Assembly: GCA_937888775.1 (NCBI GenBank)
Contig: CALAQT010000352.1
Coordinates: 1-6,520 of the forward strand
Length of the DNA stretch: 6,520 nt
Origin: an uncultured Actinomycetes bacterium
GTDB taxonomy: Bacteria; Actinomycetota; Thermoleophilia; Solirubrobacterales; Solirubrobacteraceae
Direction: 5' to 3'
Shown: piece by piece, positions 1 to 5,280 of the stretch
Layout: each line of letters starts with the position of its first letter
Position numbering within the stretch: the first letter of the stretch is position 1
Notes under the pieces: model-generated
Told to the model about the DNA's origin: nothing
Databases searched by the model: none
Seen by the model: the letters and a program-made list of their open reading frames with translations, nothing else
Position numbers and translations under genes: made by a program

Positions 1-692
1 TCCGGCTGCCCGGCGGCAAGCACGTCGTCGTCGACGCCAAGGCCCCGTTGCAGGGGGTGCTTGACGCCTACCAGGCGCGCGACGAGGCTGAGCGCGAGCG
101 CCATCTGCGTGACCACGCCCGCCTACTGCGAAAGCACGTCAAGGGGCTGGCCGAGAAGACCTACTGGGCCGGGCTTGACAGCTCGCCCGACTTCGTCGTG
201 ATGTTCCTGCCCGGCGAGCACCTCTACGGCGCGGCGCTCGACGCTGATCCTGCTCTAATCGAGGATGCGATGGCGCGCCGGGTGCTGATCGCCACGCCGA
301 CCACGCTACTGGCGATGCTGCGGGCCGTCGCCTACGGCTGGCAGCAGGAGCGAGTCGCCGAGTCCGCCCAGGAGATCTCCGATCTGGGGCGTGAGCTGCA
401 CGGCCGCCTGGTCAAGCTGTCCGGGCTGCTGGCGACGCTCGGCACGCGACTCAACAGTGCGGTCCGTGCCTACAACGAGACCGTCGGGTCCTACGAGGCG
501 CGGGTGCTACCCAGCGCGCGCCGGTTCTCGGACCACGGAGCCGTCGCCGAGGGTCGCGAGATGCCGCCGCTGGAGCACGTAACCACCAGCGCCCGCGCCG
601 TGCACGCGGCCGAGCTGGAGCTGGAACTGGAGTTCGAGACCGAGGTCAGCGCCGACGAGGTGACGGCCAGGCGCCTGCGCGCGGCGGAGTAG
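1..692 (+). CDS. rmuC: RmuC family DNA recombination protein, C-terminal part (5' end outside the window)
   Basis: The gene is open at the left edge; the first complete codon is at base 3, and 229 codons are visible before the TAG at 690-692. The visible part opens with LPGGKHVVVDAKAPL, a hallmark of the RmuC domain (PF02646). It continues with KTYWAGLDSSPDFVVMFLPGE and LIATPTTLLAMLRAVAYGW, also typical of the family core. The TTG at base 48 lies inside this conserved region, so it is not the real start. RmuC proteins have a PD-(D/E)XK-like nuclease-related fold with an N-terminal coiled coil, and are implicated in limiting recombination at inverted repeats; the exact biochemical role is poorly defined. 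The C-terminal tail (last ~40 residues) is acidic, with a run of alternating Glu/Leu, and is probably not part of the fold. The gene is convergent with the phosphatase gene downstream. Family assignment is firm; function in this organism is inferred. Confidence 0.9.
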   Translation, partial: RLPGGKHVVVDAKAPLQGVLDAYQARDEAERERHLRDHARLLRKHVKGLAEKTYWAGLDSSPDFVVMFLPGEHLYGAALDADPALIEDAMARRVLIATPTTLLAMLRAVAYGWQQERVAESAQEISDLGRELHGRLVKLSGLLATLGTRLNSAVRAYNETVGSYEARVLPSARRFSDHGAVAEGREMPPLEHVTTSARAVHAAELELELEFETEVSADEVTARRLRAAE

Positions 693-706
693 GGGATCCC
701 GCCGCG
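680..706. terminator. GC-only stem-loop over the rmuC stop codon, possible terminator
   Basis: An 8-bp perfect inverted repeat, CGCGGCGG (680-687) and CCGCCGCG (699-706), flanks an 11-base loop containing the rmuC TAG. It lies between two convergent genes, where a bidirectional terminator is expected. There is no T-run on either side, so this would be a non-canonical GC hairpin terminator. In such a GC-rich sequence a chance repeat is possible. Confidence 0.35.
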
Positions 707-717
707 ACACTCCTCTG

Positions 718-741
718 AAACGGCCGCCTGCGTGTGGGCCG
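718..741 (-). terminator. Possible weak terminator of the phosphatase gene
   Basis: Reading the - strand, four bases past the phosphatase stop codon (its TAG spans 747-745), CGGCC (741-737) and GGCCG (725-721) form a 5-bp stem with an 11-base loop, followed at once by TTT (720-718). Position and order fit a weak intrinsic terminator, but the stem is short and the T-run minimal. Confidence 0.25.
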
Positions 742-744
742 GCT

Positions 745-1248
745 CTAAACATGTTGCCGGTTACGCTCGTCCCACCAGCGCTTGAGGTCGGCGCGCTGCT
801 GGGGGAGGGGGTCGGCGGAGGGCTTGCGCGACTGCACGTAGGCCAGCGCCTGGTCGACGTCAATGTCATCGGTGACCGCCACCACCCCCGCCGCGACGGC
901 GGCCGAGCGCTGCCACCCGGCTCGGCAGTGCACGTAGCTGCGCAGGCCTGAGCTCAGCCAGCCGGCCACTTCGGTCACCGCCGACTCGAGCACTTCAGGC
1001 GGGAGATCGCCGTAATCGGTCAGCGGCAGGCGATGCTCGGCCATCTCCGCTCGTTGGAGTGCGTCCTCCACCTGCTCGCGCTCGCCGGGGCGATACTCGC
1101 TGTCCTGCACCAGATTCAGCACCCGCCGCACACCCATCATCTGCAGCGTCATCACGTCGCCGGCATCCAGTGGGTAGGCGCCGATCAACAGCTTGTCATT
1201 GACATCGGCGAATCCGTAAGTGCGAAACCAGTTCGACACGCCGCACAT
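745..1248 (-). CDS. Dual-specificity/tyrosine-type protein phosphatase
   Basis: This 167-residue protein carries the cysteine phosphatase signature HCxxxxxR-S as VHCRAGWQRS: nucleophile Cys108, phosphate-binding Arg114 and Ser115. Asp78 in the upstream LTDYGDLPP stretch is placed to be the general acid. The N-terminal part (about residues 15-50: DKLLIGAYP, then GVRRVLNLV) matches the opening strand-helix pattern of dual-specificity phosphatases, in which the substrate loop follows a 'GI/V..VLNL' segment. No signal peptide or membrane segment is visible, so it should be cytoplasmic. The start is well supported: AAGGAG lies 5 bases before the ATG at 1248-1246. The gene is monocistronic, convergent with rmuC and divergent from the acyl-CoA ligase. 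Such enzymes dephosphorylate Tyr/Ser/Thr phosphoproteins or, in some subfamilies, small phosphorylated molecules or RNA ends; the substrate here cannot be told from sequence. Confidence 0.85.
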   Translation of the reverse strand: MCGVSNWFRTYGFADVNDKLLIGAYPLDAGDVMTLQMMGVRRVLNLVQDSEYRPGEREQVEDALQRAEMAEHRLPLTDYGDLPPEVLESAVTEVAGWLSSGLRSYVHCRAGWQRSAAVAAGVVAVTDDIDVDQALAYVQSRKPSADPLPQQRADLKRWWDERNRQHV

Positions 1249-1253
1249 GATCG

Positions 1254-1259
1254 CTCCTT
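1254..1259 (-). promoter_or_regulatory. Strong Shine-Dalgarno of the phosphatase gene
   Basis: On the - strand the bases read AAGGAG, then five bases, then the ATG at 1248. This is a near-perfect anti-16S match at good spacing and fixes the start. It stands out because no other gene in this window has a comparable ribosome binding site. Confidence 0.8.
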
Positions 1260-1295
1260 ATGCGGTGTGACGCTGGGCGGCCCCCGGCCTGATTG

Positions 1296-1301
1296 GATAT
1301 C
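1296..1301 (+). promoter_or_regulatory. Possible -10 box for leaderless start of the acyl-CoA ligase gene
   Basis: GATATC sits six bases before the ATG at 1308 and no Shine-Dalgarno is present. The spacing equals that of the better box in front of the DUF177 gene. It is an imperfect match to TAnnnT, no convincing -35 was found, and the palindromic sequence could also serve the divergent gene. Confidence 0.25.
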
Positions 1302-1307
1302 GGCGCA

Positions 1308-2942
1308 ATGGGAGACCGCATCGCCGATAGCCTGCACGTCGCCACCGCGCTGATCCGGGCCGGTGTGGCAAAGCCCTCGCGGCCTGATCGCTCGCTGCGC
1401 GCGCTGTGGGGGCTGCGCCGCTGGGGTCCCACGCTGGCGGCCGGATATCTGGGCGCCGCGGCGCGGTATCCGGGCGCGGCGGCGATCGCCGACGAGCTTG
1501 GCGTGCTGACCTTCGCCGACGTTGAGGCGCGGACCAACGCGCTGGCCCGAGGCCTGTCCGATCACGGCGTCCAAGAGGGCGACAGGATTGCGCTGATGTG
1601 CCGAAACCATCGCTGGTTCATCGAGGCGAGCGTCGCGTGCGCCAAGCTGGGAGCCCACGCGGTTTATCTGAACACCGCCTTCGCCGGCCCCCAGCTCACA
1701 GCGGTGCTTGGTTCTGAGAATCCGGCGGCGGTCATCTACGACCAGGAGTTCACGTCTGCGCTGGAGCCGGCGTTCGCTGGGCGCCTCGGCTTTCTAGCCT
1801 GGCGCGATGGCACGACCGACGCGGGCCATGGCGGACTCGGGGGCAGCGCCGGCGTGGACCATCCCACGCTGGAGGAAGTGATCGACGGGCGCATGGTCGC
1901 GCCGCTGACTCCGCCCACGGACCCAGGCCGGACGGTGATCCTGACCTCGGGGACGACCGGCACGCCGAAGGGCGCAAACCGGGCCAGCCCCGGTTCCCTG
2001 GGACCTGCCGCGGCGTTGCTGTCGGCGATCCCGCTGCGGGCCCGGGAGACGACGGTGATCGCCGCGCCGATGTTCCACTCCTGGGGCTTTGCCCACATGT
2101 TCCTGAGCACGGCGCTGTCCTCGACGCTCGTTCTGCGCCGCCGGTTTGATCCTGCCGACACGTTGCGGGCGATCGCCGAGCATCGCGCCAGCGCGCTGAT
2201 CGTGGTTCCGGTGATGCTCGCCCGGATGCTCGAGCTCGGCGCCGATGCGGTGAGCGCCTACGAGCTCTCATCGCTGCGGCTGATCGCCGCCAGTGGATCC
2301 GCGCTGCCCGGCCCGCTGGCCCAGGACGTGATGGATGTCTTCGGCGAGAAGCTCTACAACCTGTACGGCTCCACCGAAGTCGCCTGGGCCACGGTGGCCT
2401 CGCCGCAGGACCTCCGCGCGGCGCCCGGGACCGCCGGACGCCCACCGCGGGGCACCGTCGTGAAGATCCTCGATCCAGAATCTCATCTGCTCCCAGCCGG
2501 GGTCAGTGGCCGGATCTTCGTCGGCAGCGAGATGCTGTTCGAGGGCTACACCGGGGGCGGCGACAAGCTCCGGTTGGGCGACCTGATGTCGACGGGCGAC
2601 ATGGGCCACTTCGATGACCGCGGGCGGCTGTTCGTCGACGGACGCGACGACGACATGATCGTCTCCGGCGGCGAGAACGTGTTCCCCTCCGAGGTCGAGA
2701 ATCTGCTGGCCGCCCTACCAGGGATCCGTGAGGTGGCGGTCGTCGGCGTACCTGACCCGGAGTTCGGACAGCGCCTACGGGCGGTCGTGGCGCTCGAGCG
2801 CGAGGCGACCCTCACCGAGCGCGAGCTCCAGGACCACGTGCGGCGCAATCTCGCCCGCTACAAGGTTCCGCGTGAGGTCCGGTTCGTCGACGAGCTGCCC
2901 CGCAACGCCACCGGCAAGGTGCTCAAGCGAGAGCTCGTCTAA
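1308..2942 (+). CDS. Acyl-CoA synthetase (AMP-forming), FadD2/FadD12-like
   Basis: This 544-residue ANL-superfamily adenylating enzyme activates a carboxylate with ATP to acyl-AMP and then forms the CoA thioester. All core motifs are present: phosphate loop TSGTTGTPKG (213-222), YGSTE (353-357) with the adenylate-contacting Thr-Glu, STGD ending at Asp431, hinge-region GRDDDMIVSGGEN (445-457), and the C-terminal PRNATGK with catalytic Lys537 near the end. The N-terminal layout (RPDRSLRAL, WGPTLAAGYLGAAARYP, MCRNHRWFIEA, NTAFAGPQL) resembles actinobacterial FadD2/FadD12 fatty-acid CoA ligases, so a medium- or long-chain fatty acid is the likely substrate; chain length cannot be read off. I chose the ATG at 1308; an in-frame TTG at 1293 would add five residues and overlap the putative -10. 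No membrane segment is evident. It stands 49 bases before the lipid/ribosome cluster, and may be read through into it, though that cluster seems to have its own promoter. Confidence 0.9.
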   Translation: MGDRIADSLHVATALIRAGVAKPSRPDRSLRALWGLRRWGPTLAAGYLGAAARYPGAAAIADELGVLTFADVEARTNALARGLSDHGVQEGDRIALMCRNHRWFIEASVACAKLGAHAVYLNTAFAGPQLTAVLGSENPAAVIYDQEFTSALEPAFAGRLGFLAWRDGTTDAGHGGLGGSAGVDHPTLEEVIDGRMVAPLTPPTDPGRTVILTSGTTGTPKGANRASPGSLGPAAALLSAIPLRARETTVIAAPMFHSWGFAHMFLSTALSSTLVLRRRFDPADTLRAIAEHRASALIVVPVMLARMLELGADAVSAYELSSLRLIAASGSALPGPLAQDVMDVFGEKLYNLYGSTEVAWATVASPQDLRAAPGTAGRPPRGTVVKILDPESHLLPAGVSGRIFVGSEMLFEGYTGGGDKLRLGDLMSTGDMGHFDDRGRLFVDGRDDDMIVSGGENVFPSEVENLLAALPGIREVAVVGVPDPEFGQRLRAVVALEREATLTERELQDHVRRNLARYKVPREVRFVDELPRNATGKVLKRELV

Positions 2943-2979
2943 CCGTCCAACAGGCCGCCCCTGATTTCGTCGCGAGTCC

Positions 2980-2985
2980 TATGCT
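2980..2985 (+). promoter_or_regulatory. -10 box TATGCT, leaderless promoter of the DUF177-rpmF cluster
   Basis: TATGCT fits the TAnnnT consensus and ends six bases before the ATG at 2992. That places the transcription start on or next to the start codon. No Shine-Dalgarno exists in the 49-base gap, consistent with leaderless translation as is common in Actinobacteria. No clear -35 hexamer is visible around 2957-2963. Confidence 0.55.
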
Positions 2986-2991
2986 CGAATC

Positions 2992-3510
2992 ATGTCGCTG
3001 CGAACCGACACATTCGACCTCGGGGGGCTGCGCCTGCACTCGGGCGAGGGCCGCCGGCTGGAGCTGAGTGTGGCAATCGATCCGTTCGGCCTGGCCGACG
3101 AGCTCTACGCCGTGGCGCCGCCCCTGGTCGCCGTGGTGCTCGACATCTCACGCACCACCGGAGACGGCTACGCGCTGCGGCTGCGCTTTACGGCGCAGCT
3201 GGAGGGGCCGTGCATGCGGTGCCTGGAGCCGGCGTGGCCGTCGTTTGACGTCGACTCGCGGGAGGTGTCCCAGCCGGGCGAGAGCGACGAGCTCAGCTCG
3301 CCCTACGTCGCGGGTGGAGTGCTGGACCTGCGCGCCTGGGCGCGCGACGCGCTCGCCCTGGCGCTGCCCACCCAGATCCTGTGCCGCGCCGAGTGCGCGG
3401 GGCTGTGCCCGATCTGCGGGATCGACCTCAACGCCGCCGATCCCGGGCACGCCCATGAGCGCGAGCCCGACCCCCGCTGGGGCAAGCTCTCCGAGCTGCG
3501 CTTCGATTGA
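2992..3510 (+). CDS. DUF177/YceD family protein, large-subunit rRNA metabolism
   Basis: This 172-residue protein belongs to the YceD/DUF177 family (PF02620), whose gene is usually found directly before rpmF as here. The family's first CxxC is present in GPCMRCLEP (Cys74, Cys77), following a beta-rich N-terminal half. A second cysteine cluster, CRAECAGLCPICGIDLN (Cys131, Cys135, Cys139, Cys142), is the form common in Gram-positive members and looks like a metal site, probably zinc. Between them lies the family's acidic/LDL segment followed by a helix ending in LALALPTQILC. Homologues in E. coli and plants have been linked to accumulation or processing of 23S rRNA; this role is transferred by family and by the L32 neighbour, not shown here. 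The start is set by the -10 box six bases upstream, which implies a leaderless mRNA. A hairpin follows the stop codon at once, so expression of the downstream genes may be partly uncoupled. Confidence 0.88.
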   Translation: MSLRTDTFDLGGLRLHSGEGRRLELSVAIDPFGLADELYAVAPPLVAVVLDISRTTGDGYALRLRFTAQLEGPCMRCLEPAWPSFDVDSREVSQPGESDELSSPYVAGGVLDLRAWARDALALALPTQILCRAECAGLCPICGIDLNAADPGHAHEREPDPRWGKLSELRFD

Positions 3511-3534
3511 CGGCTGCGCCGGCGCACCCAGCCG
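3511..3534 (+). terminator. Hairpin directly after the DUF177 stop codon (attenuator-like)
   Basis: CGGCTG (3511-3516) pairs with CAGCCG (3529-3534) over a 12-base loop. An alternative fold uses the perfect 12-base palindrome TGCGCCGGCGCA at 3515-3526. There is no T-run. It begins on the base after the stop codon, as terminators and attenuators often do. The rest of the 155-base gap up to rpmF shows no gene. Confidence 0.35.
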
Positions 3535-3630
3535 GTGTCGATCCAGCCGCAGTTTGCGTGGCTCCGATTCAAGTCCAGGTCACTAACGCAACGCGCTGAT
3601 CCGCTCAGGAGCATGACCGGCGCGCGCTGC

Positions 3631-3648
3631 GCCCGAAGCGGGCTCCTT
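3631..3648 (+). terminator. Short stem-loop just before the rpmF -10 box
   Basis: GCCCG (3631-3635) and CGGGC (3639-3643) form a 5-bp stem with a three-base AAG loop, followed by TCCTT. It could be a weak terminator that isolates rpmF from upstream transcription, or chance pairing. Its location where a -35 region would lie makes a regulatory role conceivable but unproven. Confidence 0.2.
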
Positions 3649-3650
3649 GC

Positions 3651-3656
3651 TAGCCT
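3651..3656 (+). promoter_or_regulatory. -10 box TAGCCT upstream of rpmF
   Basis: TAGCCT matches TAnnnT and ends nine bases before the rpmF ATG at 3666. This predicts a 5' leader of only about three bases. No Shine-Dalgarno is present. Together with the hairpins upstream it suggests an internal promoter for rpmF-plsX-acpP-rnc-smc. The -35 region is not recognisable. Confidence 0.45.
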
Positions 3657-3665
3657 GATGCCTCC

Positions 3666-3857
3666 ATGGCCGTCCCCAAGCAGAAACAGTCGCATGCCCG
3701 TACCGCGCAGCGGCGCGCCCAGCACAAGCTGACAGCTCCGACGTACAACGCCTGTCCCCAATGCCACAGCCCCCGACTTCCGCACCGTGTCTGCCCCACC
3801 TGTGGCAGCTACAAGGGACGGGAGGTCATCGCGGACACCGGCGACCAGAGCGGCTGA
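3666..3857 (+). CDS. rpmF: 50S ribosomal protein L32
   Basis: This 63-residue basic protein begins AVPKQKQSHART, the standard N-terminus of bacterial L32 (bL32), a component of the large ribosomal subunit. It has four cysteines in a zinc-ribbon arrangement, Cys30-xx-Cys33 and Cys43-xx-Cys46 (ACPQC and VCPTCG), followed by GSYKGREVI. It is therefore the zinc-binding form rather than the cysteine-free paralogue that some bacteria express under zinc starvation. Length is normal for the family. The start is fixed by the conserved N-terminus and the -10 box nine bases upstream. It sits between the DUF177 gene and plsX, the classic neighbourhood, with 11 bases to the plsX ATG. Identification is essentially certain. 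Confidence 0.97.
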   Translation: MAVPKQKQSHARTAQRRAQHKLTAPTYNACPQCHSPRLPHRVCPTCGSYKGREVIADTGDQSG

Positions 3858-3868
3858 CGACCTGATTC

Positions 3869-4993
3869 ATGGTCACGGTTGCCGTGGACGCTGGCGGGGC
3901 GGACCTCGGCCCGGCTGAGGTCGCGGCGGGCGCAGCCCGCGCCGCAGCCCAGGGCATTGTTGTCCTGCTGTTCGGCCCCGCGCGAGAGATCGGCTCGGTG
4001 CCCGATGGAGTACAGGTCATCGACGCCCCGATCTCCATCGCCAAGGCGGCCGATCCCGCCTTCGCCGTCAGATCGACCCCCGAGGCGTCGATCGTCCAGG
4101 CCGCCCGGGCCGTTGCCGAGGGCCGGGCGCAGGCGCTGGTCTCAGGCGGCTCCACCGGCTCGGCGCTGGCCGCCGGTCTGTTCAACATGCGCCGGGACCG
4201 GGGCATCTACCGCCCCGCGCTCGCGTTGCCGGTCCCGATGCCCGGCGCGGCGCCGGTGCTGCTGCTCGACGTCGGCGCCAACGTCACCTGCCGGCCCGAG
4301 CATCTGGTCCAGTTCGCGCACATGGGTTCGGCGTTCGCCCATGCGGTGATGGGCATCGACTCGCCCCGCGTGGCCCTGCTGTCCAACGGCGAGGAGCCGG
4401 GCAAGGGCACCCCGGACCTGGTCAGCGTGCACGAGCAGCTCGCCGCCAGCGGTGGCACCGGATTGAACTTCATCGGCAACGTCGAGGGCACGCAGGTGAC
4501 CGGTGGCGCCGCCGACGTCGTGGTCATGGACGGGTTCACGGGCAACATCACGCTGAAGCTGATCGAGGGCGTCTCTGGGCGCACGCTGCGCGCGATCCGC
4601 GACGCGGCCATGAGCTCGCCCCGCGGCAGGCTAGGGGGGCTGCTGCTCGGCCCGGCCATCCGGCGCCTGCGCGACGAGATCGACCCCGAAAGTCAGGGGG
4701 GCGCCTACATGCTGGGACTGAGGCAGCTGGGCGTGGTGGCGCATGGGCGCTTCACGCGGCGTGGCTTTGCGCGGGCGATCGAGGTCGCGGCGCGGGGCGT
4801 CGATGAGGACGTGATCCGGGCGACGCGCTCGGCGCTGCAGGCAGCGGGTGCGCTGCGCTCGCCCCATCAGGGTTCCGGCGAAGATGGCGACGATGGCGGC
4901 GATTCGCGCAACGGCGGCGGCGAGGGCGGCCGGGGTCCAGACGGAGGCGGCGGTGCCTCGTCCGAGCCGACGGCTACGGTGTCTGGCCGATGA
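3869..4993 (+). CDS. plsX: Phosphate acyltransferase PlsX (divergent)
   Basis: PlsX converts acyl-ACP and phosphate to acyl-phosphate, the donor for PlsY in phosphatidic acid synthesis; it is a cytoplasmic or peripheral membrane protein. Clear family blocks are LLLDVGAN (131-138), RPEHLVQFAHMGS (142-154), SPRVALLSNGEE (165-176) and NFIGNVEG (200-207), then ADVVVMDGFTGNITLK (215-230). Several normally near-invariant spots differ: the N-terminal DAMGGD is DAGGAD (7-12), the GNTG of the acyl-binding region is GSTG (94-97), and KAHGSSD near the C-terminus is VAHGRFT (290-296). The protein has 374 residues where about 330 is usual. The excess is a Gly/Asp-rich, probably disordered tail (331-374). 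There is no Shine-Dalgarno; the start is 11 bases after rpmF and the stop overlaps the acpP start as ATGA, implying translational coupling. Activity is likely but not certain given the substitutions. Confidence 0.88.
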   Translation: MVTVAVDAGGADLGPAEVAAGAARAAAQGIVVLLFGPAREIGSVPDGVQVIDAPISIAKAADPAFAVRSTPEASIVQAARAVAEGRAQALVSGGSTGSALAAGLFNMRRDRGIYRPALALPVPMPGAAPVLLLDVGANVTCRPEHLVQFAHMGSAFAHAVMGIDSPRVALLSNGEEPGKGTPDLVSVHEQLAASGGTGLNFIGNVEGTQVTGGAADVVVMDGFTGNITLKLIEGVSGRTLRAIRDAAMSSPRGRLGGLLLGPAIRRLRDEIDPESQGGAYMLGLRQLGVVAHGRFTRRGFARAIEVAARGVDEDVIRATRSALQAAGALRSPHQGSGEDGDDGGDSRNGGGEGGRGPDGGGGASSEPTATVSGR

Positions 4994-5280
4994 ACCGCGA
5001 GCAGGTTTTCTCGCTGATCCGCGCCCACCTGGCCGATGAGCTCGAGGTCGATCCCGACTCGATCCAGGAGGTGACGCGCTTCAGAGAGGATCTTGAAGCC
5101 GACTCACTTGACCTCTACACGCTGGTGCAGGAGCTGGAGGACTCCTACGGCGTGCGGATCTCCGACGAGGAGGCGGCCAAGATACTCACCGTCGGTCAGG
5201 CGGTCGAGTTCGTGCTCGCGAGTGGTGCGACCGGTCAGCACCAGTCAGCGACCGCGAGCCAAGGTCCTGACCCTGAGTGA
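4990..5280 (+). CDS. acpP: Acyl carrier protein
   Basis: This small acidic protein carries fatty-acyl chains on a phosphopantetheine arm during fatty acid synthesis and supplies acyl-ACP to the PlsX encoded next to it. The attachment site is Ser39 in the DSL motif (DLEADSLDLY). The rest follows the four-helix ACP pattern: an N-terminal helix to about residue 17, DSLDLYTLVQELEDSYG for helix II, and ISDEEAAKILTVGQAVEFV at the end. The core ends near residue 77, the usual full length, but about 19 more polar residues (SGATGQHQ...PDPE) follow, giving 96. The start overlaps the plsX stop by four bases (ATGA) and the stop overlaps the rnc start by four bases (GTGA), so all three are probably translated in coupled fashion. 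The position between plsX and rnc argues for the housekeeping fatty-acid ACP rather than a polyketide or peptide carrier. Confidence 0.95.
   Translation: MNREQVFSLIRAHLADELEVDPDSIQEVTRFREDLEADSLDLYTLVQELEDSYGVRISDEEAAKILTVGQAVEFVLASGATGQHQSATASQGPDPE

Noticed and set aside
48..692. TTG at 48 as the start of the first gene
   Set aside because: Conserved RmuC residues (LPGGKHVVVDAKAP) are encoded in frame upstream of it, so the gene continues past the left edge.
1293..1307. TTG at 1293 as the start of the acyl-CoA ligase
   Set aside because: It would overlap the -10-like box and adds five residues without family support; the ATG at 1308 is simpler, though not proven.
1185..1658. Antisense frames across the divergent region between the phosphatase and the ligase
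   Set aside because: They overlap the conserved starts of both real genes, have no ribosome binding site and show only low-complexity Arg/Ala/Gln sequence.
1750..2445. A 231-codon open frame on the - strand inside the acyl-CoA ligase gene
   Set aside because: Arg/Ser/Pro-rich composition without recognisable motifs, antisense to well-conserved adenylation motifs; a GC shadow.
3556..3592. tRNA-like T-loop (GATTCAAGTCC)
   Set aside because: The flanking bases do not form the five-pair T-stem and no matching acceptor, D or anticodon arms were found.
3535..3732. Possible small protein gene in the gap before rpmF, with an AGGAG near an ATG at about 3613
   Set aside because: The AGGAG is only about one base from the ATG, too close to work; the frame runs into rpmF and has no recognisable features.
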